From contig JAZQVO010000027.1 in the NCBI GenBank assembly GCA_045631905.1, forward strand, positions 13,031 to 77,030: a DNA stretch of 64,000 nt, read 5' to 3'. This stretch comes from HGM04593 sp045631905. Lineage in GTDB: Bacteria > Bacteroidota > Bacteroidia > Bacteroidales > Bacteroidaceae. The notes beneath the pieces were generated by a model, which searched no databases, was not told the DNA's origin, and was given only the letters and a program-made list of their open reading frames with translations. This document shows, in pieces, positions 19,696 to 29,325 of the stretch (its first letter is position 1; each line of letters begins with the position of its first letter). The translations under genes and the position numbers were made by a program.

Positions 19696-20865
19696 TCAGC
19701 ACATTCTGTCGCGATAATCCTCGTAGCCATAGACACGCAACAACTGCAACTCGCCCGTCTCACGCAAAAAAGCTATCGAAGGGTGTGAAATACCGTTGAA
19801 CATATTAGTCTTTACGGTTGTGTAGTGAATCATATCCTCAAATACAACCTTGTCGCCCACCTTCAAAGGCTCGGGGAAACGCCAGCTACCCATATAGTCA
19901 CCACTCAAACAGCTGTTACCACCCAAACGGTAAATATTCTCGCCGAAAGGCGCACCCTTTACAGCGTCGGCATCGAGCGACTCGGCACCTGTTACCTTTG
20001 GCTGATAGGGCATCTCCAGGCAATCGGGCATGTGGCATGTAAAGCTTACATTAAGTATTGCGGTGCGTACCCCCCTGCTCTCAACAATATCCACCACGGT
20101 AGAGACAAGCGAACCTGTCTGCCAAGCAAAAGCCGAACCCGGCTCCAAAATAACATGAAGATTAGGATAGCGCGAACGTAACCCCTTCAAAAGAGCAATA
20201 AGATGTTCCACATCATAATCCTTACGTGTCATCAGGTGACCACCACCAAGGTTAAGCCACTTAACCTTGTGCAACCACTTGCCAAATTTTCCCTCTATAT
20301 GCTCCAAGGTGTGTTCAAGAGCAAACGAGTCCGACTCGCAATGACAGTGACAGTGAAAGCCCTCTATACCTTCGGGCAGGTCGTCGGGCAACATGTCGGC
20401 AGTAACACCGAAACGGCTTCCCGGCGCACAAGGGTTATATAGCTCGGTCTCAATCTCCGAATATTCGGGATTTATTCTAATACCGCAAGATATAGTATGG
20501 TCGGCAGCGAGAGTCAATTTATAGAAACGCTCAAACTGCGAAAGCGAATTAAACGATATATGACTGCTACAACGCATCATCTCGCCAAACTCCTCTTCGG
20601 TGTATGCAGGCGAGAAAGCATGTACCCTGCTACCAAACTCCTCGTAGCCCAAGCGAGCCTCATAGATAGAACTTGCCGTCACCGAGCCTATATATTCGCG
20701 AAACACAGGAAAAGTTTTCCAAAGAGCAAAAGCCTTGAAAGCAAGAATTATCTCCACACCGCTCTCACGCGCCACACGTCCGATGAGCGACAAATTTCTT
20801 CGCAACAGAGCCTCCTCCATCACATAGCATGGCGAGGGCACCTTTTTTATATCCTCAATATTCAT
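19696..20865 (-). CDS. nspC: Carboxynorspermidine decarboxylase
   Basis: PLP enzyme (alanine racemase-like fold III) that decarboxylates carboxy(nor)spermidine, last step of the alternative spermidine pathway common in gut Bacteroidetes. 389 aa. Seen: N-terminal SPCYVMEEALL, PLP Lys in ILAFKAFALW, the HCHCHCES strand, LNLGGGHL, ILEPGSAFAW, and MPDCLEMPY bearing the catalytic Cys from the partner subunit. The start codon overlaps the pcrA stop by 1 nt, giving a coupled two-gene unit. The partner carboxynorspermidine synthase is not in this window. Confidence 0.95.
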   Translation of the reverse strand: MNIEDIKKVPSPCYVMEEALLRRNLSLIGRVARESGVEIILAFKAFALWKTFPVFREYIGSVTASSIYEARLGYEEFGSRVHAFSPAYTEEEFGEMMRCSSHISFNSLSQFERFYKLTLAADHTISCGIRINPEYSEIETELYNPCAPGSRFGVTADMLPDDLPEGIEGFHCHCHCESDSFALEHTLEHIEGKFGKWLHKVKWLNLGGGHLMTRKDYDVEHLIALLKGLRSRYPNLHVILEPGSAFAWQTGSLVSTVVDIVESRGVRTAILNVSFTCHMPDCLEMPYQPKVTGAESLDADAVKGAPFGENIYRLGGNSCLSGDYMGSWRFPEPLKVGDKVVFEDMIHYTTVKTNMFNGISHPSIAFLRETGELQLLRVYGYEDYRDRMC

Positions 20866-23237
20866 TATCCTATTATTTTTAATTTAGCAAATTTAAGCAA
20901 CAATGTTTTCACGCCCGCATTACGGAATTTTATGGTAGCCTTTGCGTTCTCGCCACCACCCTCGGTACTCTGCACCTCGCCCACACCGAACCTCTCGTGT
21001 TGCACCACCATGCCCACACTCAACGGAGCATGATTACTCTTTGGGGCCGAAGAATCGCGTTCGACATCGGATAGACGTTGCAGGCGTGGCCGGCTATTGA
21101 AAGAAGAGGCATCTATAACCCTCTTGGCAGGCTGTGAAGGCTCCACGGCGGGGCGACTTGCGACAGAGCCGTAACCCCCTCTTCGTGGCTCCACGCCTTG
21201 CGCGACAACACCCGACACCCGTCGGTTGGTCCCTGCAAAAAGCCCGCCACGCGCAGCTTGAGCAGGTTCAACACCCGACGAGAAGCAAGCACGGTCAATC
21301 TCACTTATAAAACGGCTGGGTTCATGATAATCGGTTGTCCCATAGTGGTAACGCGTCTTCGAGTGCAACAAAATACAACGGTCCATAGCCCTTGTCATCG
21401 CCACATAGAAGAGACGACGCTCCTCCTCCATCTCTCGTGGCGAGGTTTGTGCCGATTGATTGGGGAAGAGATCCTCCTCCAAACCCACAATAAACACCGT
21501 ATTAAACTCCAAACCCTTTGCCGAGTGAACGGTCATGAGGGTTATGTGGTCGTCACCCACCTCGGAGTCAGAGTCCTGGTCGGACATCAGCGACACCTCA
21601 GCAAGAAAATCGGGCAAGCGGTTATAACCGTTACCCTCCTCCATGCGAGTAGTCACAAAATCCTTTATACCATTTAACAACTCCTCGAGATTCTCCTGAC
21701 GCGCCTTACCCTCAACGCTGTTATCGCGCGAAATATCGGCAAGCACACCACTCTCACGCACCACCACCTTTGCCGTCTCGTAGGCATCTTTTTCCACGGC
21801 AACCTCCTTGAACGCCTCTATCAGCCCCGTAAAACCGAGTAATTTAGCTTGCGTTCCTTTATTTATATTAAGCCCATGAGCAAGAGGCTCTTTAAGCACC
21901 TCCCACATGCTCACACCCGCCTCGGTTGCCACCGTCTTTATCTTCTGCAAAGTAGTATCGCCTATCCCACGTGCCGGATAATTTATTATTCGTTTCATAG
22001 CCTCCTCGTCGTGACTATTGCTTATCAAACGAAAATATGCTATCACATCTTTAACCTCCTTACGCTGGTAGAACGACAAACCACCATAAATTCTATATGG
22101 GAACGAGCGTTTACGAAAAGCCTCCTCAAATATACGCGATTGAGCATTCGTGCGATAAAGTATTGCAAAATCCTTATATTCCAAGCCTTTACTACGACGA
22201 AGTTCCCTGATTTTGTTGGCAACTATCTCACCCTCTTCAAAGTCGGAATATGCCGAACAGAGAACTATCGGCTCGCCCACACCACGTTGCGAACAGACCT
22301 GTTTTTCTATCTGGTTTACATTATTTTTTATAAGGCTGTTAGCTGCATCTACAATTTTCTTTGTCGAACGATAATTCTGCTCGAGCTTAAATATTCGGGC
22401 CCCCTTGTAACGCTCGGTAAAGCCCAGAATATTACCGATGTTTGCACCACGAAACGCATATATACTCTGCGCATCGTCGCCCACCACGCACACCGCCTGA
22501 CGCTCCTGAGTAAGTTGCCACACTATTGCCGCCTGCAAGGAGTTTGTATCCTGATACTCATCAACAAGCAGATAGCGAAACTTGCGCACATACTTCTCAC
22601 GCACCTCGGGAAACTCGTTGAACAGACGATAAGTGTTCAGCAAAAGGTCGTCAAAATCCATGGCGTTTGCCTGGAAACAACGCTCACAATAACGGCTGTA
22701 TATATAGTGTAGGCTCGGAATACGCGAACGCATATCATCATTCACAAGACCGCCGTCGCGAGCATACTCCCCGGGCAATATAAGACTGCTCTTTGCACTC
22801 GATATACGCTCGCCCACCAAAGCCGGTTTATAAACCTTCTCATCGAGTTGCATCTCCTTTACGATGCTTTTTATGAGACTGCGCGAGTCGGTTTGGTCAT
22901 ATATGGTAAATTGCGGAGTATACCCAAGCAGATGAGCCTCCTTGCGCAAAATCTTAGAAAAGACCGAGTGAAACGTACCAGCCCAAATAGCCGACGCATC
23001 GGCCTTGCCCACACTTGTGGCAATGCGCTCCTTCATCTCCTTTGCAGCCTTGTTTGTAAATGTCAGCGCAAGAATAGACCACGGCTCATAGCCCATCTGC
23101 AAGAGATAGGCTATTTTATATGTCAGCACCCTTGTCTTGCCCGAACCGGCACCGGCAATCACCAACGAGGGACCATCGTTGTAACAAACAGCCTCGAGCT
23201 GCGCCTCATTAAGCTCCTTTTCAAAATTTATATCCAT
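20865..23237 (-). CDS. pcrA: ATP-dependent 3'-5' DNA helicase of the UvrD/PcrA family
   Basis: Superfamily 1A helicase for nucleotide excision and replication repair. 790 aa. Seen in order: LNEAQLEAV Q-motif, AGAGSGKTRVL Walker A (about residue 29), ALTFTNKAA motif Ia, VDEYQDTN motif II, VVGDDAQSIYAFRGA motif III, LEQNYRS motif IV, TVHSAKGLEF motif V, and VAMTRA motif VI. A 40-residue low-complexity Arg/Gly/Ser linker around residue 670-720 precedes a C-terminal SH3-like segment (VGMVVQHERFGVGEV). The name uvrD would be equally valid. First gene of the pair with nspC. Confidence 0.95.
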   Translation of the reverse strand: MDINFEKELNEAQLEAVCYNDGPSLVIAGAGSGKTRVLTYKIAYLLQMGYEPWSILALTFTNKAAKEMKERIATSVGKADASAIWAGTFHSVFSKILRKEAHLLGYTPQFTIYDQTDSRSLIKSIVKEMQLDEKVYKPALVGERISSAKSSLILPGEYARDGGLVNDDMRSRIPSLHYIYSRYCERCFQANAMDFDDLLLNTYRLFNEFPEVREKYVRKFRYLLVDEYQDTNSLQAAIVWQLTQERQAVCVVGDDAQSIYAFRGANIGNILGFTERYKGARIFKLEQNYRSTKKIVDAANSLIKNNVNQIEKQVCSQRGVGEPIVLCSAYSDFEEGEIVANKIRELRRSKGLEYKDFAILYRTNAQSRIFEEAFRKRSFPYRIYGGLSFYQRKEVKDVIAYFRLISNSHDEEAMKRIINYPARGIGDTTLQKIKTVATEAGVSMWEVLKEPLAHGLNINKGTQAKLLGFTGLIEAFKEVAVEKDAYETAKVVVRESGVLADISRDNSVEGKARQENLEELLNGIKDFVTTRMEEGNGYNRLPDFLAEVSLMSDQDSDSEVGDDHITLMTVHSAKGLEFNTVFIVGLEEDLFPNQSAQTSPREMEEERRLFYVAMTRAMDRCILLHSKTRYHYGTTDYHEPSRFISEIDRACFSSGVEPAQAARGGLFAGTNRRVSGVVAQGVEPRRGGYGSVASRPAVEPSQPAKRVIDASSFNSRPRLQRLSDVERDSSAPKSNHAPLSVGMVVQHERFGVGEVQSTEGGGENAKATIKFRNAGVKTLLLKFAKLKIIG

Positions 23238-23274
23238 TCTTTAACGTCAATTACAAGCAACTGCAAATTTTATG

Positions 23275-23306
23275 CGAAGGTATGCAAAAAATAGCATAAA
23301 AGCGAA
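23275..23306 (-). promoter_or_regulatory. Candidate promoter for pcrA-nspC
   Basis: Minus strand TACCTTCG (23275-23282) with TTCG (23303-23306) 20 bp upstream. Variant of the TTTG / TAnnTTTG pattern with C in both boxes. Confidence 0.35.
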
Positions 23307-23357
23307 CATAACAGCGCAAACCTTGTTTAATAAACTGAACAAAAAACAAAAACATAT

Positions 23358-23975
23358 ATGAGTACAATAGTAAAAAACAACATCACAGGTTTTCAACTGC
23401 CTACCCTTCTCTACCCCGCCGGGGCACTCGCTCCCGTAATAAGCCGAAGCACCATAGAATATCACTACGGCAAGCACTTGCAGGCATACATAAACAAACT
23501 CAACGAGCTTATAGCCGACAGCGAATTTAGCGAGAGAACATTGCGCGAGATTGTGGAACAAGCACCCGAGGGGCCACTGCTCAACAACGCCGGGCAAGTA
23601 CTCAACCACATGCTCTACTTTGAACAATTCACCCCGACAGCTCCCGCCAACAACCACCCCACGGGAGCGTTGCAAAGCTCCATACGCTTCGACTTTGGCA
23701 ACTTCGACACACTGAAAAAGAAGATGGAAGAGGCCTCTATCGCACTCTTCGGCTCGGGTTGGGTGTGGCTTGCGCAAGACGAGACAGGCAAGCTCAATAT
23801 AATAAACTGCCACAACGGCGACAACCCCATACGCTACCACATGACACCTCTCTTGGGCATAGATGTTTGGGAACACGCCTACTACCTCGACTACCAGAAC
23901 CGCCGTGCCGACCATATGAAGCAACTATGGCAAATAATAGACTGGGAGATGGTAGAGAGCCGTCTGAACATGTAA
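23358..23975 (+). CDS. sodB: Superoxide dismutase, Fe/Mn family
   Basis: Cytosolic superoxide detoxification. 205 aa. Metal ligands are visible: His36 in IEYHYGKH, His in VLNHMLYF, and Asp/His in GIDVWEHAYYLDY. The position usually occupied by Trp before the second ligand (WNH) is Leu here (LNH). Bacteroides homologues are cambialistic, but metal preference cannot be assigned. Monocistronic, followed by a strong hairpin. Divergent from pcrA. Confidence 0.95.
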   Translation: MSTIVKNNITGFQLPTLLYPAGALAPVISRSTIEYHYGKHLQAYINKLNELIADSEFSERTLREIVEQAPEGPLLNNAGQVLNHMLYFEQFTPTAPANNHPTGALQSSIRFDFGNFDTLKKKMEEASIALFGSGWVWLAQDETGKLNIINCHNGDNPIRYHMTPLLGIDVWEHAYYLDYQNRRADHMKQLWQIIDWEMVESRLNM

Positions 23976-23978
23976 AAA

Positions 23979-24004
23979 AAAGAGGTGCCCCGGGGCACCT
24001 CTTT
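23979..24004. terminator. Bidirectional terminator after sod
   Basis: Perfect 13-bp arms (23979-23991 and 23992-24004) with no spacer, A-run on the left and T-run on the right. Lies between the convergent sod and EEP-family genes. Confidence 0.8.
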
Positions 24005-24011
24005 ACCTATC

Positions 24012-25055
24012 CTATTTAACCTCTTTCACCAGATATATTATTACAGGCAAGTGGTCGCTGTAACCATTCAGCCACACACCGCCGGCATGTGTACGCTTTG
24101 GCGAGCCTTTATATTTCCCATCAACTTGGAACATATATGTTCGAGAGAAAATTTCGGGCTTGTAATATTTCAAGGAACTTCTATCCTTACCCACAAGATT
24201 AGCAGTAAACACCACTTGGTCAAACAGGTTCCAGCTACCCTTATATTTGAGAGTACCCAAACCATCTTCGCGAAGAATTTTCCACCAAGGGTTAAAGAGA
24301 TCCGAAGGTTGCTTCAAATCCTTGCGGTCACGCATCGCGCCAAGACAGGTTTTCATACTCTTATCATCGGGGTCGTCGTTCATATCTCCCATAATTATAA
24401 CCTTAGCCTCAGGGTCGGCATTCATGATAGAATCCTTCAACTCACGCACCTGAACACCCGCACGCTCACGTGCCGGCGACTTTGCATAGCGCGAAGGCCA
24501 GTGATTCACAATCATGTGCACACGCTCGCCACTCATCATACCGCTCACTATGAGGAAACCACGTGTTTTGTACTCGTCGCTACCATTCTCCAGGAGATAA
24601 GGAGCCAACTTATAAGCATAAGGCTGATAAAGTGCCGGGTTATAAAGCAAAGCACAATCGACACCACGCTTGTCGGGCCCCTCGACATGAATAAATTTCC
24701 AACCACGCGGTGCAAGTTTCTCCGACTCCACAAGAGCCTGCAACACATTACTATTCTCTATCTCCGAAACACCGACAGCAGCCATGCCCACAGGCATCAT
24801 ATCGGTAGCCATCTCAGACAACACCTCCGACATGTTTTTCACCTTGTTCACATACTTCATCGTGCCCCACTTGTTACTACCGTCGGGCAGATACTCGTAG
24901 TCATTCTTACCTGTGTCGTGAATTGTATCGAACAAGTTTTCAAGGTTGTAAAAACCCACGGCATACATCTCGAAGCGTTTTTGCTGAGCCTTCGCGGGCA
25001 ACACCATCACTGCAAAAAGCAACAGCGATGTAAAAAACAAAACGATTTTTCTCAT
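24012..25055 (-). CDS. Secreted endonuclease/exonuclease/phosphatase family protein
   Basis: Metal-dependent phosphoesterase fold (DNase I / EEP superfamily). ATG 25055 (MRKIVLFFTSLLLFAVMVLP) gives a cleavable signal peptide ending near AKAQ and 347 aa in total. Seen: GFYNLENLFDT, GVSEIEN with the metal-binding Glu, NHWPSR with catalytic His, MGDMNDDPDD, and the terminal SDHLPVI. All catalytic positions are present, so activity is expected. It is divergent from a TonB-dependent receptor and two surface lipoproteins of families often found beside extracellular nucleases. Inference: periplasmic or secreted nuclease or phosphodiesterase for nutrient scavenging. Confidence 0.9.
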   Translation of the reverse strand: MRKIVLFFTSLLLFAVMVLPAKAQQKRFEMYAVGFYNLENLFDTIHDTGKNDYEYLPDGSNKWGTMKYVNKVKNMSEVLSEMATDMMPVGMAAVGVSEIENSNVLQALVESEKLAPRGWKFIHVEGPDKRGVDCALLYNPALYQPYAYKLAPYLLENGSDEYKTRGFLIVSGMMSGERVHMIVNHWPSRYAKSPARERAGVQVRELKDSIMNADPEAKVIIMGDMNDDPDDKSMKTCLGAMRDRKDLKQPSDLFNPWWKILREDGLGTLKYKGSWNLFDQVVFTANLVGKDRSSLKYYKPEIFSRTYMFQVDGKYKGSPKRTHAGGVWLNGYSDHLPVIIYLVKEVK

Positions 25056-25360
25056 ATCATTCAAAAAAAATACAAATTGCAAAACAAGCACACAATCGTG
25101 CGAATATGTAAAAGTACTAAGATTTATCAAAAAACAGAAATAATAGACAAAATAAATTTAGCAAAACAGACTTATAACACATTACAAGCAGAAAAATAGT
25201 ATATAAAATTTCTATAATAAATTTAAATTTATGATATTTGCGATAATTTGCGACAAACAAGGTGTCGGCCGTAAAACACAGCACTCCTTGCCCCCTCGCA
25301 TACAGGTGTGAACACCACACCCCACACGTGATAAAAATTAAATATTAACACATAATACAC
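25056..25360. other. Divergent intergenic region between the EEP gene and the TonB receptor
   Basis: 305 bp, A/T-rich on the EEP side and G/C-richer near the receptor. I find no clean TAnnTTTG box for either gene. It contains a tandem near-repeat of GATATTTGCG and GATAATTTGCG (25233-25253) and a short palindrome GGTGT-GA-ACACC (25305-25316) that could be operators. No open reading frame is convincing. Confidence 0.4.
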
Positions 25361-28300
25361 ATGAAACACATTTTAAAAATCGCAATGCTCTTTTTTGTCG
25401 GCCTTGCATGTAGCTATGCTCATGCATTTACCGACGAGAAAGACCCCATTCAAGTCGTTTTTCGATTTGTAAAAGGGAATGACATGTTCTACGTACCTTG
25501 GAACGGTAACGAAACAAGCCTCGAAGCACTTTGCAATGCAATCAAAGAGAACTCAAACGGTTCTGTTTATGTCGATGGATACAGCGACACAAAAAACATA
25601 TCGATGCTTCGTTGTAACCGAGTAAAGTCGGAAATTATTTTGCGCACAGGCGTAACAGAAAGTACCTTTGTAACAACCAACAACACAGGCGAGCACAACG
25701 GACAAAAAGATGTAGTAGTAGTTACCGTTGTAGTGCCCAAAGAGAAAGAGGTTACCTTTATAGAAAAAGAACCCACATTTTCAAGCGAAGTTGTCGCAGT
25801 AACTCCGGCACGCCCAACCACAGCCGTCACAGCGAGCAAGCAACTTGCAAGCAAAGACACCGTCGCTAACGGAACAATAACCATGGTGACACCCGCTTTT
25901 GTAACCGAAGGCATCGACAAAGACCAATTTACCTTCACCGAAAACATGCTCGACGAAGACGAAGATGTTATTCAAGGAGCATCAGCAATGACTACATCGA
26001 GCGACGACTACTTCCTCTCCGAGGTTGGTTACCGTTGGAGCGCCATGCGTTTCAAGGTGCGTGGCTACGACTCGCAATACAACAACGTATATGCCAACGG
26101 AGTATTGCTCAACGATGCCGAGCGCGGTACATTCAGCTATGGCATGATTGGAGGTCTCAACGATGCGACACGCAACCAAGAGAGCAGTACATACCTCGAA
26201 AACAGCAATTTCGGATTCAGCAGTGTAGGTGGAGCAAGCAACATAAACATGCGTGCAAGCCAATATGCAGCAGGCCACAAGATGTCCTTCGTAGCCTGTA
26301 ACCGCAACTACCTTGCCCGCCTCATGTACACCTACTCAACAGGCCTCATGAACAACGGTTGGGCATTCACCCTGTCGGCATCATATCGTTGGGCCAACGA
26401 AGGAGTTATCGAAGGCACCTTCTACAACTCACTCGGCTACTATTTGAGCGCACAAAAAGTCATCAACGAGAAGCACAGCATCTCAATAGCCACATGGGGT
26501 TCTCCCACAGAGCGCGGACAACAAGGTGCCGCCACCGAAGAGGCCTACTGGCTCGCCAACAGCCACTACTACAACCCCAACTGGGGATACCAAAACGGCG
26601 AAAAGCGTAACGCCCGCGTAGTTACATCGTTCGAGCCCACAGCTCTCTTCACATGGGACTACAAGATTGACCGCGAAACAAAGCTCACCACATCGGCAGC
26701 AGTAAAATACAGCATATATGGCACAACAGCCCTCGGCTGGAACGGCAACGCGGCCGACCCACGCCCCAATTACTACAAGAAACTACCCAGCTCGGCCTAC
26801 AACGTATGGGACCTCACATACTACGACGACCCCTCAAATGCAGCCGAAAAAGAGGACAACATAGCATCGTGGTGGCAACTCTACAACAACTGGAAAGAGA
26901 GCAAAGCCAACCGCCAGCTCGACTGGGACTACATGTACTATGCCAACCGCCAGGCAAATGCCACAGGTGGCGAGTGCCTCTATTATGTAGAGAGACGTCA
27001 CAACGACCAACTCATGTTCAGTGCCGGTTCGGTTCTCGACCACGAGTTCAACAAACACCACAAAGCAAACATCGGTATTAACATAAACAGCACCAAAGGC
27101 ATGCACTACAAGAAGATGGACGACCTTTTGGGTGCAAACAAATATATCGACATCGACAAATTCTCGGTAGGCGACCACGGAACAAACAGCCTCATCATTC
27201 AAAACGATGTAGACAACCCCAACCGTCGCATATACCAAGGCGACAAGTTCGGTTACGACTACGATATATATGTAAACAAGGTAAACCTCTTTACACAATA
27301 CCAGTACGACAAGAACAACATACACTTCTATGCCGGAGCAAACGTAGAGGGAACCACCATGCAACGCGACGGTCACATGCGTAACGGCCGTGCCACATAC
27401 TTCGACGAAAACGGTGTTATGCACGACATATCAAAAGGCAAGAGCAAAACAGCAAAATTCCTCGGTGGCGGTGCCAAAGCATCATTTATCTGGGACATCA
27501 ACGGTAACAACAAATTCATGATAGGAGGAGGATATTCACGCATAGCACCCCTCGCCTACAACTCATTCATAGCACCCCGTATACGCGAAGATTTTGTTGC
27601 CGGCCTCAAAACCGAAGGTATACTCAACGGCGAAGTCTCATATGCAGTAAAATATGGCCCCTTCGCAAGCAAAGTAAGTGCATTCTACACACAGACCAAC
27701 GATGCAGTTAAGCAGAGTGCATTCTACAACGACTCCGAAGGCAAGTTCACCTACCTCACCATGACAGGTGTCGATAGAGCACAGTACGGAGTAGAAGCCT
27801 CAATGGTATACAACGTAACATCGGCACTCTCGTTCAACATACTTGCATCACTCACAGAGTCAGAATACACAAGCAACACACGTGGCTCACTCATGACCGA
27901 GGACCAGCAACAGCTCAGCAACAACCAGGCGATAGTTTACATGGACGGTGCAAAAGTAGGCGGTTCGCCCCTCACAGCAGTGAGCTTTGGAGTAGACTAT
28001 AATGTAAACGGCTGGTATTTGAGCGCAAACCTCAACTACTACGACCGCATATATGTGAGCCCCTCGCTCTATGCACGCTTGGAAAACATAGCCAAGGTCG
28101 ATGGAGGTTACGACGCAAACGGCAACCCCACATCGAAGCTGAACATACCCTCACAATTTAAGGGCGACGGCGGTTTCATGCTCGATGCCTCTATCGGCAA
28201 GAGCATAAACCTCAAAGGAGGCAAATGCCTTAACATCAACCTAAGCCTAAGCAACATACTCAACAACGAGGATATGGTTACAGGCGGTTACGAGCAAAAC

Positions 28301-28414
28301 CGTGGCGACCTCAACGAGGACAACGAAAAGAGAACCTATGTATTCTCAAAGAACCCGTTCCTATATTATGCTAACGCATTCAACGCATACCTGAACATAG
28401 GACTACGTTTCTAA
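25361..28414 (+). CDS. TonB-dependent receptor-like outer membrane protein with OmpA-like N-terminal domain
   Basis: 1017 aa. Signal peptide about residues 1-22 (ACSYAHA). Residues about 28-125 resemble a circular-solvent OmpA-like fold (SLEALCNAIKENSNGSVYVDGY, cut at 22 residues here by describing only SVYVDGYSDT and the RCNRVKSEIILRTGV helix) rather than the usual carboxypeptidase-regulatory domain. After a Thr/Val-rich linker (130-210) comes a divergent plug (RFKVRGYDSQYNNVYANG..LNDAERG; GFSSVGGASNINMR) and then a beta-barrel rich in aromatic strands ending in NIGLRF with terminal Phe. Followed by two lipoproteins. Substrate unknown; nucleic-acid fragments are an inference from the nearby EEP gene. 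Confidence 0.85.
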   Translation: MKHILKIAMLFFVGLACSYAHAFTDEKDPIQVVFRFVKGNDMFYVPWNGNETSLEALCNAIKENSNGSVYVDGYSDTKNISMLRCNRVKSEIILRTGVTESTFVTTNNTGEHNGQKDVVVVTVVVPKEKEVTFIEKEPTFSSEVVAVTPARPTTAVTASKQLASKDTVANGTITMVTPAFVTEGIDKDQFTFTENMLDEDEDVIQGASAMTTSSDDYFLSEVGYRWSAMRFKVRGYDSQYNNVYANGVLLNDAERGTFSYGMIGGLNDATRNQESSTYLENSNFGFSSVGGASNINMRASQYAAGHKMSFVACNRNYLARLMYTYSTGLMNNGWAFTLSASYRWANEGVIEGTFYNSLGYYLSAQKVINEKHSISIATWGSPTERGQQGAATEEAYWLANSHYYNPNWGYQNGEKRNARVVTSFEPTALFTWDYKIDRETKLTTSAAVKYSIYGTTALGWNGNAADPRPNYYKKLPSSAYNVWDLTYYDDPSNAAEKEDNIASWWQLYNNWKESKANRQLDWDYMYYANRQANATGGECLYYVERRHNDQLMFSAGSVLDHEFNKHHKANIGININSTKGMHYKKMDDLLGANKYIDIDKFSVGDHGTNSLIIQNDVDNPNRRIYQGDKFGYDYDIYVNKVNLFTQYQYDKNNIHFYAGANVEGTTMQRDGHMRNGRATYFDENGVMHDISKGKSKTAKFLGGGAKASFIWDINGNNKFMIGGGYSRIAPLAYNSFIAPRIREDFVAGLKTEGILNGEVSYAVKYGPFASKVSAFYTQTNDAVKQSAFYNDSEGKFTYLTMTGVDRAQYGVEASMVYNVTSALSFNILASLTESEYTSNTRGSLMTEDQQQLSNNQAIVYMDGAKVGGSPLTAVSFGVDYNVNGWYLSANLNYYDRIYVSPSLYARLENIAKVDGGYDANGNPTSKLNIPSQFKGDGGFMLDASIGKSINLKGGKCLNINLSLSNILNNEDMVTGGYEQNRGDLNEDNEKRTYVFSKNPFLYYANAFNAYLNIGLRF

Positions 28415-28435
28415 AAACAAAGGAGGAAGATTATT

Positions 28436-29278
28436 ATGAAAACAATAAAAAACATATTTTTAATGGGCTTGGCACTATTCACCTTTGCATCGTGCATGAA
28501 CGAATTTGATGCCCCCTATTTTGAGAACCCTCCTTATGGAAACAACACCATAGGAGAGGCCAACATGACCATTACCGAGTTTAAAGAAAAATACAAAAAA
28601 GAACTTTTAGCATCGGCACCTACCGAGATCACCGAAAATATAATATTAAAAGGTGTAGTGGTAGCCAACGACGAAACAGGTAACGTCTACAAACAATTAG
28701 TAATTAACGACGGCAACGATGCCATAATCCTTGGTGTAAACACATCGGGCCTCTACGCCACCCTGCCCATAGGCCAAATGATATTAATAGACTGCAAAGG
28801 CCTTGCCATGGGAGGCTACTGCTACCTGCCACAGATAGGCGTGCCCTACAACACACAAAAGTACGGCATACAGATAGGTCGCATGAGCGAAAAAACATTC
28901 AAGGAACACATCAAAATCGTAGGCGAGCCCAACCCTTATTACAGCGACCTTGTACCCATGGAGCTCACAGCAGAGTACCTTGCCGACAACAAAAACAAAG
29001 ACCTCTGCCCCACCTATGTAATAATGAGAGGCGTTGAGTTCAAAGAGGCCGACGGCAAAGCGATATATGTTCCTGGCGACGACATCGAAGAGAGACACGT
29101 CAATTTAGGCGGTAAAGAGATAATCTTCCGCCTTAGCAACTACGCCGACTTTGCCAAGGAGGTCATGCCCACAGGCAAGCTCGACATAAAAGGCGTTCTC
29201 ACACGCTACAAAACCAATTCAAAAGACGTTTGGCAGTTCATGCTCAGCTCCACCGCCGACATAACCCCTGCCGAATAA
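28436..29278 (+). CDS. DUF5689 surface lipoprotein
   Basis: 280 aa. Lipoprotein signal with lipobox Cys in FTFASCMNEF (about residue 20). The DUF5689 region (about 40-150) has TITEFKEKY, ILKGVVVANDETGN and LVINDGNDAIIL, an OB-fold-like pattern found in Bacteroidetes extracellular proteins often linked to nucleases. Preceded by an unusually good Shine-Dalgarno for this phylum (AGGAGG at 28421-28426), which suggests high translation. Lies 21 bp after the TonB receptor gene, so co-transcribed. Probable SusD-like surface accessory in role, though not in fold. Confidence 0.85.
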   Translation: MKTIKNIFLMGLALFTFASCMNEFDAPYFENPPYGNNTIGEANMTITEFKEKYKKELLASAPTEITENIILKGVVVANDETGNVYKQLVINDGNDAIILGVNTSGLYATLPIGQMILIDCKGLAMGGYCYLPQIGVPYNTQKYGIQIGRMSEKTFKEHIKIVGEPNPYYSDLVPMELTAEYLADNKNKDLCPTYVIMRGVEFKEADGKAIYVPGDDIEERHVNLGGKEIIFRLSNYADFAKEVMPTGKLDIKGVLTRYKTNSKDVWQFMLSSTADITPAE

Positions 29279-29325
29279 ATAAAGAAAAGACAAACAAAGA
29301 ATAATAACACAAAAAAAATAAAACA

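Noticed and set aside
23985..25199. 404-codon plus-strand frame over the EEP gene
   Set aside because: Antisense to a gene with all catalytic motifs; no signal or domain of its own.
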